DNA of 64,000 nt, from contig NC_087066.1 of assembly GCF_963678635.1 (NCBI RefSeq), positions 8,337,954 through 8,401,953 on the forward strand, read 5' to 3'. The DNA comes from Symsagittifera roscoffensis (lineage: Eukaryota > Xenacoelomorpha > Acoela > Convolutidae). Below the pieces are notes generated by a model. The model made no database searches. It worked only from the letters and a program-made list of their open reading frames with translations, and was not told the origin of the DNA. Below are positions 10,701 through 22,777 of this stretch, in pieces (the stretch's first letter is position 1; each line of letters opens with the position of its first letter). The translations under genes were made by a program, and so were the position numbers.

Positions 10701-13640
10701 CAGGGTTCCTAATAATCAATTACTTTTATCAATGTCAAGTTTTGGGATTGTTTTTAAACGAACCTTTTGGCCAGAAAGAGAATTCGCAAGAGATTATATT
10801 TCATTTCAAGTTTCATTTCAAATTTCAATTCAAATTTGTGTCTTTTTTTCTCGAGGTCAACCGACTTTTCGCTCTTTCGCGTTCTCTCTTCTTTGGCTAA
10901 TATCTTATAATAAATAAGTTAACAAGGTCCAATAGGGGGGAAAATTGTTAAGAAAATCCTAATGATTTGATCTTTATTCAAAAATTATTTTGTGTTGCGA
11001 TTTTTATGCTAGTCGATACGTTTTTCATTTTTAAAATCATTATGCTAGTCGAGCTTTATGCTACGCGATACTGTCGTTTCAATGCAAAAAATGACCTTTT
11101 TGCCTTTCATTGACCTATTTTTTGTTTCAAGCTACTTTTTTGATTTCAAATAAAAAGTTTTCATATATTTAGCAAATAGGCTATCAAATTACCAGAAATC
11201 AGCATGCTGGAAAATGTTTTAAATAATCCACCCTTATTAAAGGCCAATGAAAAATTTTAAGACATGGATTTAACTCGTGTGATCTGTAGTTTTTTTTTCA
11301 GAAGATTCTTATAACAGAATTACGCTCAGTTTTGGTTTTTGTTCCGATCCTTGAAAAAGGTAGAAAAATGAGTTCGGTTGTTTTGCTTTTTTTTTGATTT
11401 TTTGATTTTTTTGATTTTTTGAGATTTAGTCTAAATTTGAGTGAGTAAGACTTTTAGGCTCACAAAACTTGATTTTACTATAAATTAAGCTTGTTTCGGA
11501 TGTTTAATTCTGCGCTTATTTGGCATTAATTTAAAATTTTTGTACAAAGAAATGTTTTTTATCTTTGATTTTTGAATATTGTCGATCTTGCCTAACTCAT
11601 TAACTTTCTATGCATTTGTATAATTCTCGAAACACTCCACCCACTAAAAATGACCCTAATTTGAAGAAAAGAAAAGAAAAAATAGTTTTTTTTTGTGAAG
11701 ATCTTCGGAACATTCTGAGCTATTTGCACTGCATTAGGCTATTTAGTTTGTATTTTGATTTTGATTGTTGTTTGGATCAAACAAATAAATTTTTTGGTCA
11801 AATTCCGATATGTTTCAACCGTGCTTGAGACATATTTTGGCCGTACTCAACAGAGTTTCAATTTTACTCGTGGTACATTTCGTGTGATATGCCCGTGCTC
11901 GTGACATGTTTCGAGTTTGTGCTCGTCCCATGCCACTGTATCGACTATTTATTTTCGTTTGAGCACTGACATTGTGTGTCGACTTTTAAAGTCGAAACAA
12001 ACAAGAACCATGACCAGGGTTTTGATGAGATCGCACAATTTTTTTTGTAATTCAGTATTTTTGTGTGTGTTTTTGTGAGACAATATTAACATTAAATTGA
12101 AACATTCTCAATGTATCGGACAGCTACCGGTTTTGTTGATGAATTAGCTTAACTGAGGCGGCGTCTTGCTCAATTTTTTGCAACATTCATTTGTTTGAAG
12201 AGAGTAAAAAACATGAGAAACATTATTCCAGAAAATGGAAGATCCTTAATCAGACGAACTATCGAAGCACTCAAACGTTTTGTAACTTCCGAAGCACTTA
12301 AGCATTTCACATACCATTAAAATGGTTTTAATAAGTTCACAGGCCTTACTTGCATACATCTTAATGGCGCCAAATTGAGGCAATTGGAGATTTTCCGAAA
12401 AGTCAAATGGCGTCTGAGATCATTAAAAATGCCAACTTCCACATTTATTGTGACGTAAATTCAAATCGAAAATTCAGTTGTTTGATAGAACCCAATCAGC
12501 AAATAGAAATCAGAAAAGTAAGCGCATAAAACTAACGATTTTTTCTGCCAGAAAACATTGAAATTTGCTTAACAAAAAAGCTAAGCTTATGCGACCTATT
12601 GACGCTTAAACTGGCATATCAAAAGAGCTGTTTATTTGCAGATGACATCGATTTTGAGAAATATCATGTCAGAATATGAACGGCATTTAATGAAAAAACG
12701 CTTCTTGCTTTGAAAATTTTCTCGTCAGAAATCATTTAAATAAATTTAAATTTTCCTCCTAGAAAACTTCCGAAAAAGGAGAAAAAATTGTATCTAAATG
12801 GCAAAACAGCATGAAAAAGCTTTGAAATTTGTTAATCTGCATATGACTTTTTAAACCATCAGTAGCAAAAGTGAATTAAAAGTTTTGAGAAAAACGTTCA
12901 AAGCATCAATTCATCGAAATTTCTAAGCTAGGCCTTTTTGGGACTTAATTTTATCAATATAACAATATGAAAGCTTGTATCGCTTTTCAGAGCTTGCGTA
13001 AATGTCACATAAAAACTGCTTTATTTTTTCGTCTGATACCTCAACCCTGGTCAAATCAAAGAATTCGGCTAGGAGGCTGAGATACAAGAAAAAGATAGCC
13101 TCAAATGATCCCAAAAGTTGTCCATAAAAAATAGATTCAAACGAAACAAAAACTTCTAAAAAACTGCTTCGAAGAACTAGAAAAACGTCCGGAAAAGCTT
13201 CGAATGAACCAGAAAAGCGTCTAGAAAAAGATGGCTTTAAATGAACCAAAAATGTCCAATCAGGCAACTTCGTTCAATCGTCCCAATTGACCTTTCAATA
13301 TGCTCAATTGACCTCATTGCTGTAAATGGTCTATATTAAAAGATGGAAAAAGGCAGTAAACATTTTTTAAAATTATTTTTTAAATTGAAAGGAATGGTTT
13401 TGATAGTAAATCACTTTTCGGCGCAAATGAAAGAAAAAACGTTTGTTTTTTTGTTCATGGTTTAAAAATTCACGTGCTTTTTAATACTCGCGTCTATTAC
13501 ACCAGATTATTGATTGTCAAACACGTACTTTTGTGAAACCATATAACGTATTTTTTTCTTTGATGGTTTCAGTGTTGTTCAATTGTAAGCTTATCAAACT
13601 TTTATCAGTTTTTCAAGTTTATCTTCAAGTTTTTATTTAA
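10701..13640. other. Intergenic and upstream region of the coiled-coil gene
   Basis: No gene is recognised. TTATGCTAGTCGA occurs twice (about 11008 and 11039). A degenerate GTGCTCGT-containing repeat lies at about 11865-11930. A loose minisatellite with roughly 40-bp units around AAAAAGAT and AAATGAACCAAAAA sits at about 13080-13260 and produces a spurious minus-strand 114-codon frame. Confidence 0.5.
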
Positions 13641-13652
13641 ATTCTATTCAAA

Positions 13653-14655
13653 ATGTCGAGAGTCAAATCTGATCAAGTGATTGCAAAGAATTCCGCGAAA
13701 CCAAAACCTGAGCTGGTCAAGAAATATCGAACACTGGAAAAAGCTTTAATCTACGAATTTATAGACGACCACGTAGAACTGCGGGACAAATATCTTCAGA
13801 AATCAGTCGAACTCCACCAGAAAGTGTTCGGCGATTCGTCCGAAAGAATTTCCACTAAAGTTATTCCAAAACAGCGTCGCCCAAATTCGAGAGTAAGAAT
13901 AAGTTCAGACAGTACATTTGCAAGCGTCAGTTTGCCAGCCGATAAAAAACCTACAGTTACGAAAAAATCTGCCTCGCCGAATAGATTAAATAGATCGAGA
14001 ATCGAAAAATCATCTCTCCGGTCATCGAAAACATCTCAGGGATCAGCTTTACAAAAAGAAGAAGAGATCGATATTCCACAAAACTCATCAGCTAAGAACT
14101 CAAACAGAACTGTTTCGGCTAAAAGAACAAAAAGTGTTGATTCACTGACTTTTTCGTCGTCAGATAATGAGACTAAAGAGGAAGACAAACTTAGTCTACT
14201 CAATTTGGAATCGAAATCAGAATCAAAAACGGCCACAAAAGATTCGGAAAATAAAGTCGAATCGAAAGAAAACAGTACGATAGTGTCGGATCATGACAGT
14301 AACACTCTAAGTTCCAAGGGTTCCAAAAACTCCAAGGCCTCCGAGAACTCAAAAGGGGCCAGGGATTCCAGTAGTTCCTCTGTGTCCAGCGTGTGGTCTG
14401 AAGAATCTTCAGACAACAGCTATAAAGAATATCCAAAGTTAAATTACAAAACTGATCAGCTGAGACCACAAACAGCTATGGAGATTCCGAGATCAAAGAG
14501 TCCGCCGCGTGAACAGACTTCTGAGGCGACTAAGGATAGTCGGATTGAATCCTCCGAAAATAATACGACTCCTAGAAAGCAAACTAGGGCCAAGAAAGTG
14601 TCAAATAGCGCAAGGCCCAACAATGTTAAGAAACAGAGTGCACCTTTCATAAACG
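13653..14655 (+). CDS. Coiled-coil gene, exon 1
   Basis: Starts ATGTCGAG and codes 334 residues plus one base. It ends AACG before the donor GTTAGT. Content: a short helix (about residues 25-55), then a long Ser-rich, charged, presumably unstructured region with several RSKSPPR-like basic-proline motifs. Confidence 0.85.
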
Positions 14656-17600
14656 GTTAGTGGTATCCTGATTCTAATTTGTATTTTTTGTTGCATTTTT
14701 GAAGTACTAGATTGTTGATTGAACTCAGAACTGCGAGAAAATGAAAGTTGATTAATATTTACAACACAAAGTAAAAAACAATTTGAAAGTAAAAAGCGTT
14801 GATTTTGTAAATATGTATCTTGTTTTTGTCTCTTAAATGTATCATCATAAACCTAGTGTTATGGAGGTTTTCAAAAATTAAAATGCGTTTCAGAAAAACA
14901 AAGAGTGCGTTCGTCTCTTGACTCCCGCAGTCGTGACCAATCAGCCTCGATTACTAGTCCATACGAGCTGAAAATAGACGATGTCTCTGCAGCTAACTCG
15001 TCCTTGAAAGCGGAACCAACCTCGCCTCACACACGACTGGTAGATCATCATCTGAAAAACACTCACAAGGTACCAATGTGACATGGAAACTAATCTCATA
15101 TTTTAACAAAGGGTGATTCATTTGTTCTTCCATAGTTGAAAAACAACTGAGCTGATAAGTTAAAGATTTGAAACTCCAGAAAAGAACAGTCACATTCTTT
15201 GCGAAACCACAGTAGTAAACAATCGTAATTTTTTATGGAGAAACCTTATTTTTATTTTTTGAGAAGCAATGTTGCCACAAGAACCTAAGCTTGGAAGATT
15301 TCTTAAAAACTATTCCCCATACTCCAATTATATAGGAACGCAAAATCTCGCACGTTACCCGCGGCGAGGCTCCATGGATAATAATTGACTATAATCAATT
15401 TTCGTGGTCAAAAATGCTGGAAGCGGCACGCTTTTACGGTAGCCAAATGTAAAACACAGTTAAGCGATTAGACGTTCAAGTTTTGATAATTTATTTTAAA
15501 CGTTTTGGAAAATCCAGGCTCTTACACATAAAAAGTTTTTACAATCCATTATTGTCCCGACTTTCGATACGAAAGTAGCGGAATATTTGTGCTCGGGGTG
15601 GGTTTTTTTTTCTTCAGACAAAATTCGACTTTTTAACTAGCCATTTTTGACGGAATTTTTTTATATCATTCGAAAAGTATTGTTGTCCTGAGCTCAAATT
15701 TGAAAAGATATTTTACCTGGGATCATTTTTTGTAAAGTTATGGGGGTTTAAAGATTGCCATTTTGGTCAATTTGGGACAATTAGCGCACGATGTATTTCG
15801 CGCTATTAACGCGTAAGCGGAGCGTTAATCCGTCGTATAAATCGTTTCAAATTGGTTGAAAGAAGCTTATTTGCCATAATTGATTTGTTACAAGGAGCTA
15901 AATCTATCCTTTTGTACTTTATATGGCGTGTGGGGGGATGATTTTTATAAAAAATTTCAAATTTTAGAAAAAAAAGTTTCATTCTGTTTTTTTTACATTT
16001 AATTTTTCAATGTTATTACTGCTCCACCTTAAAAGGCAGTCGGAACATTCAGGGCTTCGCCCTGATACGAGCAGTCTTGTTATCTAATATATTCCATTAT
16101 GAATCCATTACAATCAATTACGATGAATTAAAGTGATATCTATTTTGCTTGTTTCATAATCGATTATTAATCTATGTCAATCGATTCTTTTAGATTTTTA
16201 TGAAGACAGATGAAAAACCATGAAAATTATTTATTATTCATGCAATTTCTTTGCTGATAATTACCCCAAATTAGCAATTTTCAATTCCTAAACTTCCTGA
16301 AAATACTCACCAGTGAAATATATTTTAATCCATTTGTGCTCACAAAAAAAATTTCCAAATGCTATAAAATATTTCATCAAAAAAACTTAGTTTAAAAGTC
16401 AAAAATTGACCGAATAAAAAAGCAAGCCCATTAGCTTGCCTGATTTCGATTTGGAACTATTTTATGTGAGGATTGATTCGTGTTACAATTTCAGCGTCAA
16501 ACTTAGGTCTTAGCAAAATATTAAACGAGCGGTTTACTTCGAGGGAAAGTGCATATAGAATAGTGTGTAGCATCCCCGCATCCCCGCTAGTGAATTTGTA
16601 TATTGATTTCCAAAAAAAATTTTGCGAAACCATTAATGAGCAACAAACTCATGAAACAATCCCATGCAGATATGTTCTTCTCCTTCTTGGGAAGTCGGAT
16701 ATGAAAAAAAAAGAAATCTATTCATTTGTACAAATTCATATGCATACATATCTCAAAAGGAAACAAGACTACCCGTATCGGGGCAAAACTCTGAATGTTC
16801 TGACTGCCTTTTGAAATCGATGTAGTAGTAACAACCTAAAAAAAATTAATTGTAATAAAATAAAATAAAATTTGTTTTTAGAATTTGAGATTTTATGTGA
16901 AATTCATCCCCTCGCACGCCATTTTAAGTACAAAGAGATAAATTTTGCTCCTGGTAACAATTTAATTATGGCAAAAAAGCTTCGTTCAACCAATTTGGAA
17001 CAATTTCTAAGGCGGGTTAAATCTAGAATCTAAATCTAATGCTTACGCGTTATTAGCGCGAAATATATCGCGCGTTTATTGTCCCAAATTGGTCAAAATT
17101 GCAAACCTTTAAACACCCATAACTTTACAAGCAAGGATCGCAGGTGAAATATCTTTTCAAAATCAAGCTCAGGACAACAATACTTTTCGAATGATAAAAA
17201 AATCCGTGAAAAATGGCTAGTTAAAAAGTCGAAATTTCTCTGAAGAAAAAAAAACCCATCCGAGTATTCCGTTAGTTTCGTTACGAAAGTCGGAACAAAA
17301 TTATATATTTAAACAAAAACATCGTTTAGGAGACAAAACAAATTTATATTTTAAACACAACTGCTCAACTTTTGACAAAGTTTAGAGTCTATGGAAAACA
17401 TTAAAAAAACGGATAAAACATTTTTTGAGATTTCTTTCGACAGCCATTTCCCAATACGTTTGAAAAGCAAATGTAATTTTTTCACATAAATCAAAACATT
17501 AGTTAGACGAAATAGCATGCCTCAATTCAATTAGGAGCAATTTTTAAGACGTATTAATTTGCTGGTTATGCATCATTAGCAACAAATCTATCGCTCGAAT

Positions 17601-20600
17601 TATCCAGAAATGGCAAAATTCGTAATATTTAAACCCCCATTATTTGCTGTAAAAAATCTGTAAAAAATTGCTGGATAAAGAATCGTAATAAGTATGAAAA
17701 AAAGTTTAAAAAAAGATGTGGCGAAAATCATGAATTGCTGTTGTTAGTATTACCAAACATAACAATTTATCTTATCGAAATTTTAAGAATAAGATTGCTT
17801 ACTCAGCTAAAGAATCTTTCAAATTGGTATGTGCGAAAAATGTTTCTTCTTGGAAAGTAAGACTTTTTCCATAAGCTGATCAGATACTTTAGATGTTAAA
17901 AGGCAATCGGAACATTCCTGGTTTTCATTCTATGTACCAATTCTTATTGAGCTAGGTTTGGCAATGAATCATTCGGCTGGTATAATTTTGGACTTCATAA
18001 ATGAAAATCTTGCATGCTCTAATGTTGTTTGTACTCAAAAAAAAACAGTTTAATTCCCAAAAAAATGCTTTTCTCAACATGAGCAGGAGAACAAATTTGA
18101 TATGTGAAATCAACTGTTTTATATCCCCCTACATGCGATTTAATTCATTTAGCTCATTTGGCTCATTTAGCCCACCAAATTACAAATTGAATGAAAAATC
18201 TCCAAGCATAAGCACATTTGGCGCGTTTGTATGAATTGCATTTTTTTATACAATTTTTTTTTTCAAATTTATTACAAGTTCGAGGAGAACATTCTACAGT
18301 TGTTCACCTAGGGGAAAAGATTGTACGGTTGACCTGAGATATGTGATGCCTGTCAAAAACCCTCGACACAAATACTAATGGTTCCCATTTTGAACTCAAT
18401 TTTTTATATCATTTAACCAAACATATACTATTTTTTTTCAGAATAATACTTTGCCCAATAATAAAATGAATTTTCACATTTTTTACTCATTGGTCCGGCC
18501 ATTGAAAAAGGGGAGGAACTTTGTATTCGGGTAGGTTTTAGTTTTTCTTTTTTGTTTTCCACCTAAGGTCAGGTACCACAAATAGTCATTGCACTGAGTT
18601 GAGTGATATATCTTACTAATTAAGCAATCGAGTAACGTTTGTTATAAATGAAAATTAGCAATTTTCGTTACAAAAATTTGATTTCTCAGAAAAAAAAACT
18701 ATTTTCAAAAACTTCATTCAGCTCTTCTTTCGTTAAAAAAAATCAAAAATATTTTAAATTTTTAGTGCAAAAAATTTTGAAAAGTTACGAAAAATTTGCA
18801 CAGTACGGGAACACTTTGTGTTGTAATATTGCAGGAGAGTATTCTGAAGTGGCTGGAGTTGAAGGAGATAGAGGAGAAGGAGAAGGAGGGGGAGAAGAGG
18901 CGAAGAAAGAGGGGGGAGCGGAGGAGGAGGGAGGGGGAGATAGTGAGTAGGGCTAACAGGGAGAGTGAGGCTGCAATCGCCTACTCCAACTGGTTCAAAG
19001 AAAAGAGGCGCGCCATCAATTCCATGGAGGTACTTAAACCCAATCACAAAAACTGAGATTACCTTGACTTTAGTGTTTATCAATCTCTAAAAACAACGTC
19101 TTTTTTTGTTTAAAAAAAAAGAATTTTTTTCTTTATTTTTTCATCAATTTTAGTTTAATCAGTCTCTGATACAACTGTGTTTTTTTTTCAAAAAAAGTGC
19201 TGAAACTGACAAACGTTCGATGCTTATGAAAAAACGATCTTAGCTTAACTATTAAATCAGGAGACTTCAAAACAATTTCTTTTAGAACCAGCTCAAAATA
19301 GCATCGGTGGAGAATTCAAGACAGACTGAGCTGAAAAGACAGAGCGAAGAGTCCTTCCAGAAGTGGCTGAGAGCCAAAAGTGAGCAGAAGAGAAAAGAAA
19401 GACTGGCTCAGAAGAAGGCCAAAGAAAGTGAGCAGAAAGACGATCAGAAATTAGCCGAACAGAGGGAGAAAAGCTTCCAAACATGGTTGCAGAACAAAGA
19501 AAAACAAATGCGACGTGAACAAAGTCGGCAACGAAAACTCGAAATGGAAGAAAGAAAAATAGAAGAGCAAAAAAGCAGCGAAATGATTGAAAATATTGAA
19601 AAAGAACATCAAAAGTCAGACCATGAAAAAGATGAGGACAGCGAGTCGGAACAATTAGCACATGAGTTTTTGTCCAGGCGAAGACAGAAACGCGCTCCAG
19701 TAGCTCGCGGCAGAAGTGCTTTCCAGGAAATAGAGCCTGAAAAAGTCGGCAACGTTTCCAGGGCAGAGTTTGAGAGGGTGAAATTTGAAGATACCCAAAA
19801 AGAAATTGAAAAGCAGAAAAGAGACGCCTCGAAGGGGGTTGAAGGAGGAGGAGGAGGGGGAGAGAGTAATTGGGATAAGTTTTACAAAGAGGATAGAAAG
19901 CAGATGTACGAGCGACCAAGGACAACTGGGCCGTTTAGAACCAATATTAGAACAAACATCGACAAAACGACGCCTAAAAACTCAAGGTAAACGATATCTG
20001 AAGTTTTATCTTGAAACACTAGTTCTTAAAAAATCTTAGAAATGTTTCGTTTCACAAGACATTTTTTGCTAAAATACCTAGTCAAAGTTCTTTGCAATCC
20101 ATTATATAGCGTTATTTGGTATAACCAAAACAACAAATCATATGCTTTAAAAGAGATCATGTTTTCAAATCATGTCTTGCAAAAAAAAATGTGTTGAAAT
20201 TGATTAAAAAAACAATTCAATACAAAAATTAAAGTAAAGAAAGATAGTATGAAAAGAGACCGAAAAATGAGGGAAAAAAACGGTCTCATTTTATTTGTTT
20301 TTAGAGAATTAACCAAAAAAGAAGTCTCTCCCAGTCCCTCGACAACAATGCGACAACTACGCAAACCTAAAATAACTTACGAAGAGTTTGTCAAACTGGA
20401 CGCGGAGAAAAAGAGAAAAGCACTGGAGCCAAACATCAGCAAGGACATTTTAGAAAAAAGACTTCGGGAAAGAAAAGAAAGTGAGGAACTGTCTAAGAAA
20501 CGAGTAGACACTGGACTGAATATACAGAGACGAGAGGGGAACAGGAAACGAGACCAGAATTTGCTGGACAGTATTTTGAGACAAGAAAGGCCGGAACCTC

Positions 20601-20776
20601 AAGGCGCAGAAGAAAGTGAAGCTGTGAATGAGTTGAAGAACCAATCAGATTTAAATGAAAGCAGGCAAGATGAGAAAAAGTTGGAAGCTGGGGCTGATAA
20701 TAAAAAAGAAGTGAAGTTCGTTGAGAAAATAAACAGTGATGAAGACAATGCAATTGAGTTAGATCGAGTTGGTTAA
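13653..20776 (+). CDS. Five-exon coiled-coil protein with F-x2-W-L-x2-K modules (CCDC181/MAP9-like), 848 aa
   Basis: Exons 13653-14655, 14894-15069, 18835-19029, 19286-19986 and 20305-20776 join in frame with GT-AG introns of 238, 3765, 256 and 318 bp and matching phases (1, 0, 0, 2). The start is the only sensible ATG after an AT-rich leader. Residues 1-390 are Ser/Lys/Glu-rich and probably disordered, with a short helical N-terminus. About 394-570 is a highly charged coiled coil with repeated aromatic modules (ILKWLELK, YSNWFKEK, SFQKWLRAK, SFQTWLQNK). The C-terminal 150 residues are also charged and helical. The module pattern resembles the cilium/microtubule proteins CCDC181 and MAP9; this is inferred, not aligned. 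The last five or six codons and the stop (20774-20776) come from the LTR of an inserted retroelement, so the native C-terminus is replaced. The original end lies at 38876-38906. Confidence 0.8.
14894..15069 (+). CDS. Coiled-coil gene, exon 2
   Basis: Follows the acceptor GCGTTTCAG and ends before GTACCA. It is open in the phase left by exon 1 and codes about 58 Ser-rich residues beginning KQRVRSSLDSRSRD. Too short to be noticed as an ORF; supported by splice signals and phase on both sides. Confidence 0.75.
15552..17298. mobile_element. Fold-back element with ~530-bp inverted arms
   Basis: The left arm (15552-16080) and right arm (16763-17298) are inverted copies starting TTGTYCCGACTTTCG. 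Each tip has a short palindrome (ACTTTCGATACGAAAGT on the left). Each inner end carries a GGCAGTC...CGAGCAGTCTTGT-like block; the left one contains the hairpin TCAGGGCTTCGCCCTGA (16049-16065). The arms are diverged, roughly 80-85% by eye. The 680-bp centre holds a 113-codon frame (16473-16814) without recognisable domain. Other copies lie at 56782-57473 and 61965-62808. It sits in intron 2 of the coiled-coil gene. Confidence 0.65.
18493..18690 (+). repeat. Dispersed repeat family X, copy 1
   Basis: Contains CCATTGAAAA..GGGGAGGAACTTTGTATTCGGG and CAGGTACCACAAATA. Clear relatives lie at 59477-59600 (plus) and 61190-61495 (minus), with a weaker one near 49300. This copy also includes CGAGTAACGTTTGTTATAAATG, matched in inverse at about 61250. 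Non-coding; inside intron 2. Confidence 0.55.
18835..19029 (+). CDS. Coiled-coil gene, exon 3
   Basis: Acceptor TAATATTGCAG, donor GAG|GTACTT, 65 codons in phase 0. Almost entirely Glu/Arg/Lys (purine-rich DNA), opening ESILKWLELK and closing with YSNWFKEKRR. These are two of the aromatic modules in the coiled coil. Confidence 0.8.
19286..19986 (+). CDS. Coiled-coil gene, exon 4
   Basis: Acceptor TTCTTTTAG, donor AAG|GTAAAC. It codes 233 residues plus two bases and carries the modules SFQKWLRAK and SFQTWLQNK within a charged coiled coil. A Gly run (GGGGGG) and an NWDKFYKEDRK segment follow near the exon end. Confidence 0.85.
20305..20776 (+). CDS. Coiled-coil gene, exon 5, truncated by LTR insertion
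   Basis: Acceptor TTGTTTTTAG. It codes a charged helical region including RKPKITYEEFVKLDAEKKR. Host sequence ends at 20754; the LTR begins at 20755 (TGAGTTAG) and continues the frame for a few codons to TAA at 20774-20776. The predicted protein ends IELDRVG instead of the original IDEVLSVNSK. Confidence 0.85.
20751..20754. repeat. Target-site duplication CAAT (left)
   Basis: CAAT directly before the left LTR is repeated at 38872-38875 directly after the right LTR. Four-base duplications are typical of Ty3/gypsy integrases. Confidence 0.8.
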
Positions 20777-21163
20777 CTCATAGAGTAATTTCGGATAGGG
20801 TACACCGTCTGCTCGTCACGCTATCTTATTTTCGGCCGGATAGATTCGTGCAACTTCTTAGTCTAATACCGATCCTAATCTTACTCTTATACTATCTAGT
20901 CTCAGGTTGTTTAACTAGTCTCTGCTAGGCTCAATAGATCTAGGGTATACTGGTTTATTGCGGCTGCTGAAGTGCTCGGGAGAGTCCAACTAATTTCTAA
21001 GTTAAATTCAAATCTCTCTGGTGCTGAAATTACAAGTAACTTCAGCACTTACAAATAAGTGGGTTGTTAGTTAGATGGATCATGATTGGTTAATATTAAA
21101 TACTTTACATTGGTAAAATATCTAAATTATCCAATCATAAAATGTAGTCTAGATCAGGTTCCA
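20755..21163 (-). repeat. 3' LTR of the 18-kb element
   Basis: 409 bp. On the sense strand it runs from 21163 (TGGAACCTG) to 20755 (CTAACTCA). It has two CCAAT-type boxes on the 5' side, a near-perfect palindrome GTGCTGAA...TTCAGCAC (21021-21048), and AATAAA at 20959-20954. It supplies the new stop codon of the interrupted host gene on the opposite strand. Confidence 0.93.
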
Positions 21164-21176
21164 CCCATCCGGGTTT
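21164..21176 (-). other. Possible polypurine tract
   Basis: Sense-strand CCCGGATGGG abuts the 3' LTR at the place where plus-strand priming is expected. It is short and only partly purine, so the call is positional. Confidence 0.3.
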
Positions 21177-22777
21177 TACAGAGTTTTTTAGAATAGTTCT
21201 TCTGCAATTCGAAGGATGGATGATGGACGTTGGTGTTTGGCGAACATCTTATTTCTTCTGTTTCTTCTTTGTTAAAGAAGTTCCAGGAAGCTGGAGTTAG
21301 AGACATAAGACGTTGTGTCTTCTAGTGACAACGACTAAGTCTTTGCAACAAACTCAAATCTGATTTCAGAATGGTTTGCTATGTCAGGTTTTTCTGTTCT
21401 GCGTGGAGAACTTCTTTTGTGTCTGATCTAATTTGGGAATGGCGTGGAGATTGTGCGTGGAGGGGATGCCTGGTTACTCGGATCTGTACGTATACTTGAA
21501 CATCGAGGTGGTCATTGGTCTAGTTCAATGAAGTCCTTTTCTGCGAAGTCAAGTCGTACTCTAAATCCTTTGAGTTGTGATTGTGAGTGGCATATCGATT
21601 GTGGTTGGCCATTCTCTCTCGAGTGTAGTGGGGTCGTTTTGTCTTTAGATGTTCGTCCTTGGTGTTGTATTCTGATCTATGTATTGCATAATGTAATTTA
21701 CATTTTATAAAACATTTATTAGTTTAATATTTTTTAATTATGATTTTAGTTAGTTGTTTTCACAAAAGCTTTTTGTTTTAGTTCGGTTATTTTGAAGAGT
21801 TACTCACAATTGAGTAGCTCTTATTAAAAATAGAGGTGTGGTCACAAAGCGTGGATGTAGCGCGGTGGGTTAGGCCGGCTATAGAGCATGCTCAGGACGT
21901 CCTTCCTGGTGGGTTAGGCCAGGAGTGGGAGTATGATTTCATGCGGTTTTTGTGAGGGGTCCTGTTATGTGACAACGTTTTATGTTGGGTTTGTTGTGGT
22001 TTTTCTTATGTCTTGTTGGTTATGTCCTTTTTCCAAAAAGCAAATTGTTCGTGGTATGGGTTTGTCTTTCGACTTTTTTGTGTTTTATTATTTCTTTCTT
22101 AGACTTTATAATAGTCTTCAAAAGAATAAATTATCCAGTTTTAAACTGGGTTAATCCGGTTTGGGTACCGTTGGTTTCCTTTTCTTAGTCATGCTGTTAT
22201 TCTATGATTTGTGGTATTTAGTAAGCTGCGTTGGTTAGTTTTGTTTAGTATATGATTCCTTTCCAACCGGGTTAAAGGAAAGTTTGAAACATGTTATTAT
22301 ATGTTAGAGTTGTTGAGTGTGAAAACTTGAAACTGAAATTCATTATTTTAAACAATTCTTCGTGGGCGAGCTGTGCGAGTGTGGATAGAATTTCTGTGCG
22401 AATAAATGAGAATATCAAAAGGTTAGTACTGCATTTGCATTTTATTAATTTACTGCATAGAATTTGGAAATTTACTGCTAGTTATGGGGGAATTTTAAGT
22501 TACAAATTTTCATCATAATTAGATTTACTGCTTGTGGGGAAAATTTTAGAAATGAATTTACTGCATTGGTATTAAATTTATAAATTTATAAGTGTAAGAG
22601 ATTAATAGAATTTTTGAAATCTGTTTGATGAAATTTGCGATTTTTATTTGTCTTTTGTGGTTTTTGTAGGTGATTGTCGGATGAAGGCTAAAAATCTAAA
22701 GAAAACATGGATAAAGTATGGTGAGTTTTTTAATATTTTAATTAGTTAGTAATATTCATTTAATTCATACTTACCTG
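21177..22777 (-). other. 3' untranslated region of the element
   Basis: 1.6 kb with no convincing sense frame. TTTACTGC (sense GCAGTAAA) occurs four times (22449, 22471, 22524, 22557), and GGTGGGTTAGGCC twice (about 21866 and 21908). These may be regulatory or RNA-export signals. Confidence 0.5.

Noticed and set aside
12923-13267. 114-codon minus-strand frame rich in Phe and Ser
   Set aside because: Generated by a degenerate ~40-bp tandem repeat.
16049-16065. Helitron 3' hairpin
   Set aside because: The hairpin fits loosely, but the long inverted arms and the lack of a CTRR end at a constant distance argue against a Helitron.
16473-16814. 113-codon frame inside the fold-back element
   Set aside because: Its C-terminal third lies in the repeat arm and no domain is recognisable; kept only as a note under the element.
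18754-19083. 109-codon Leu/Pro-rich minus-strand frame
   Set aside because: Complement of the purine-rich coiled-coil exon 3; no independent support.
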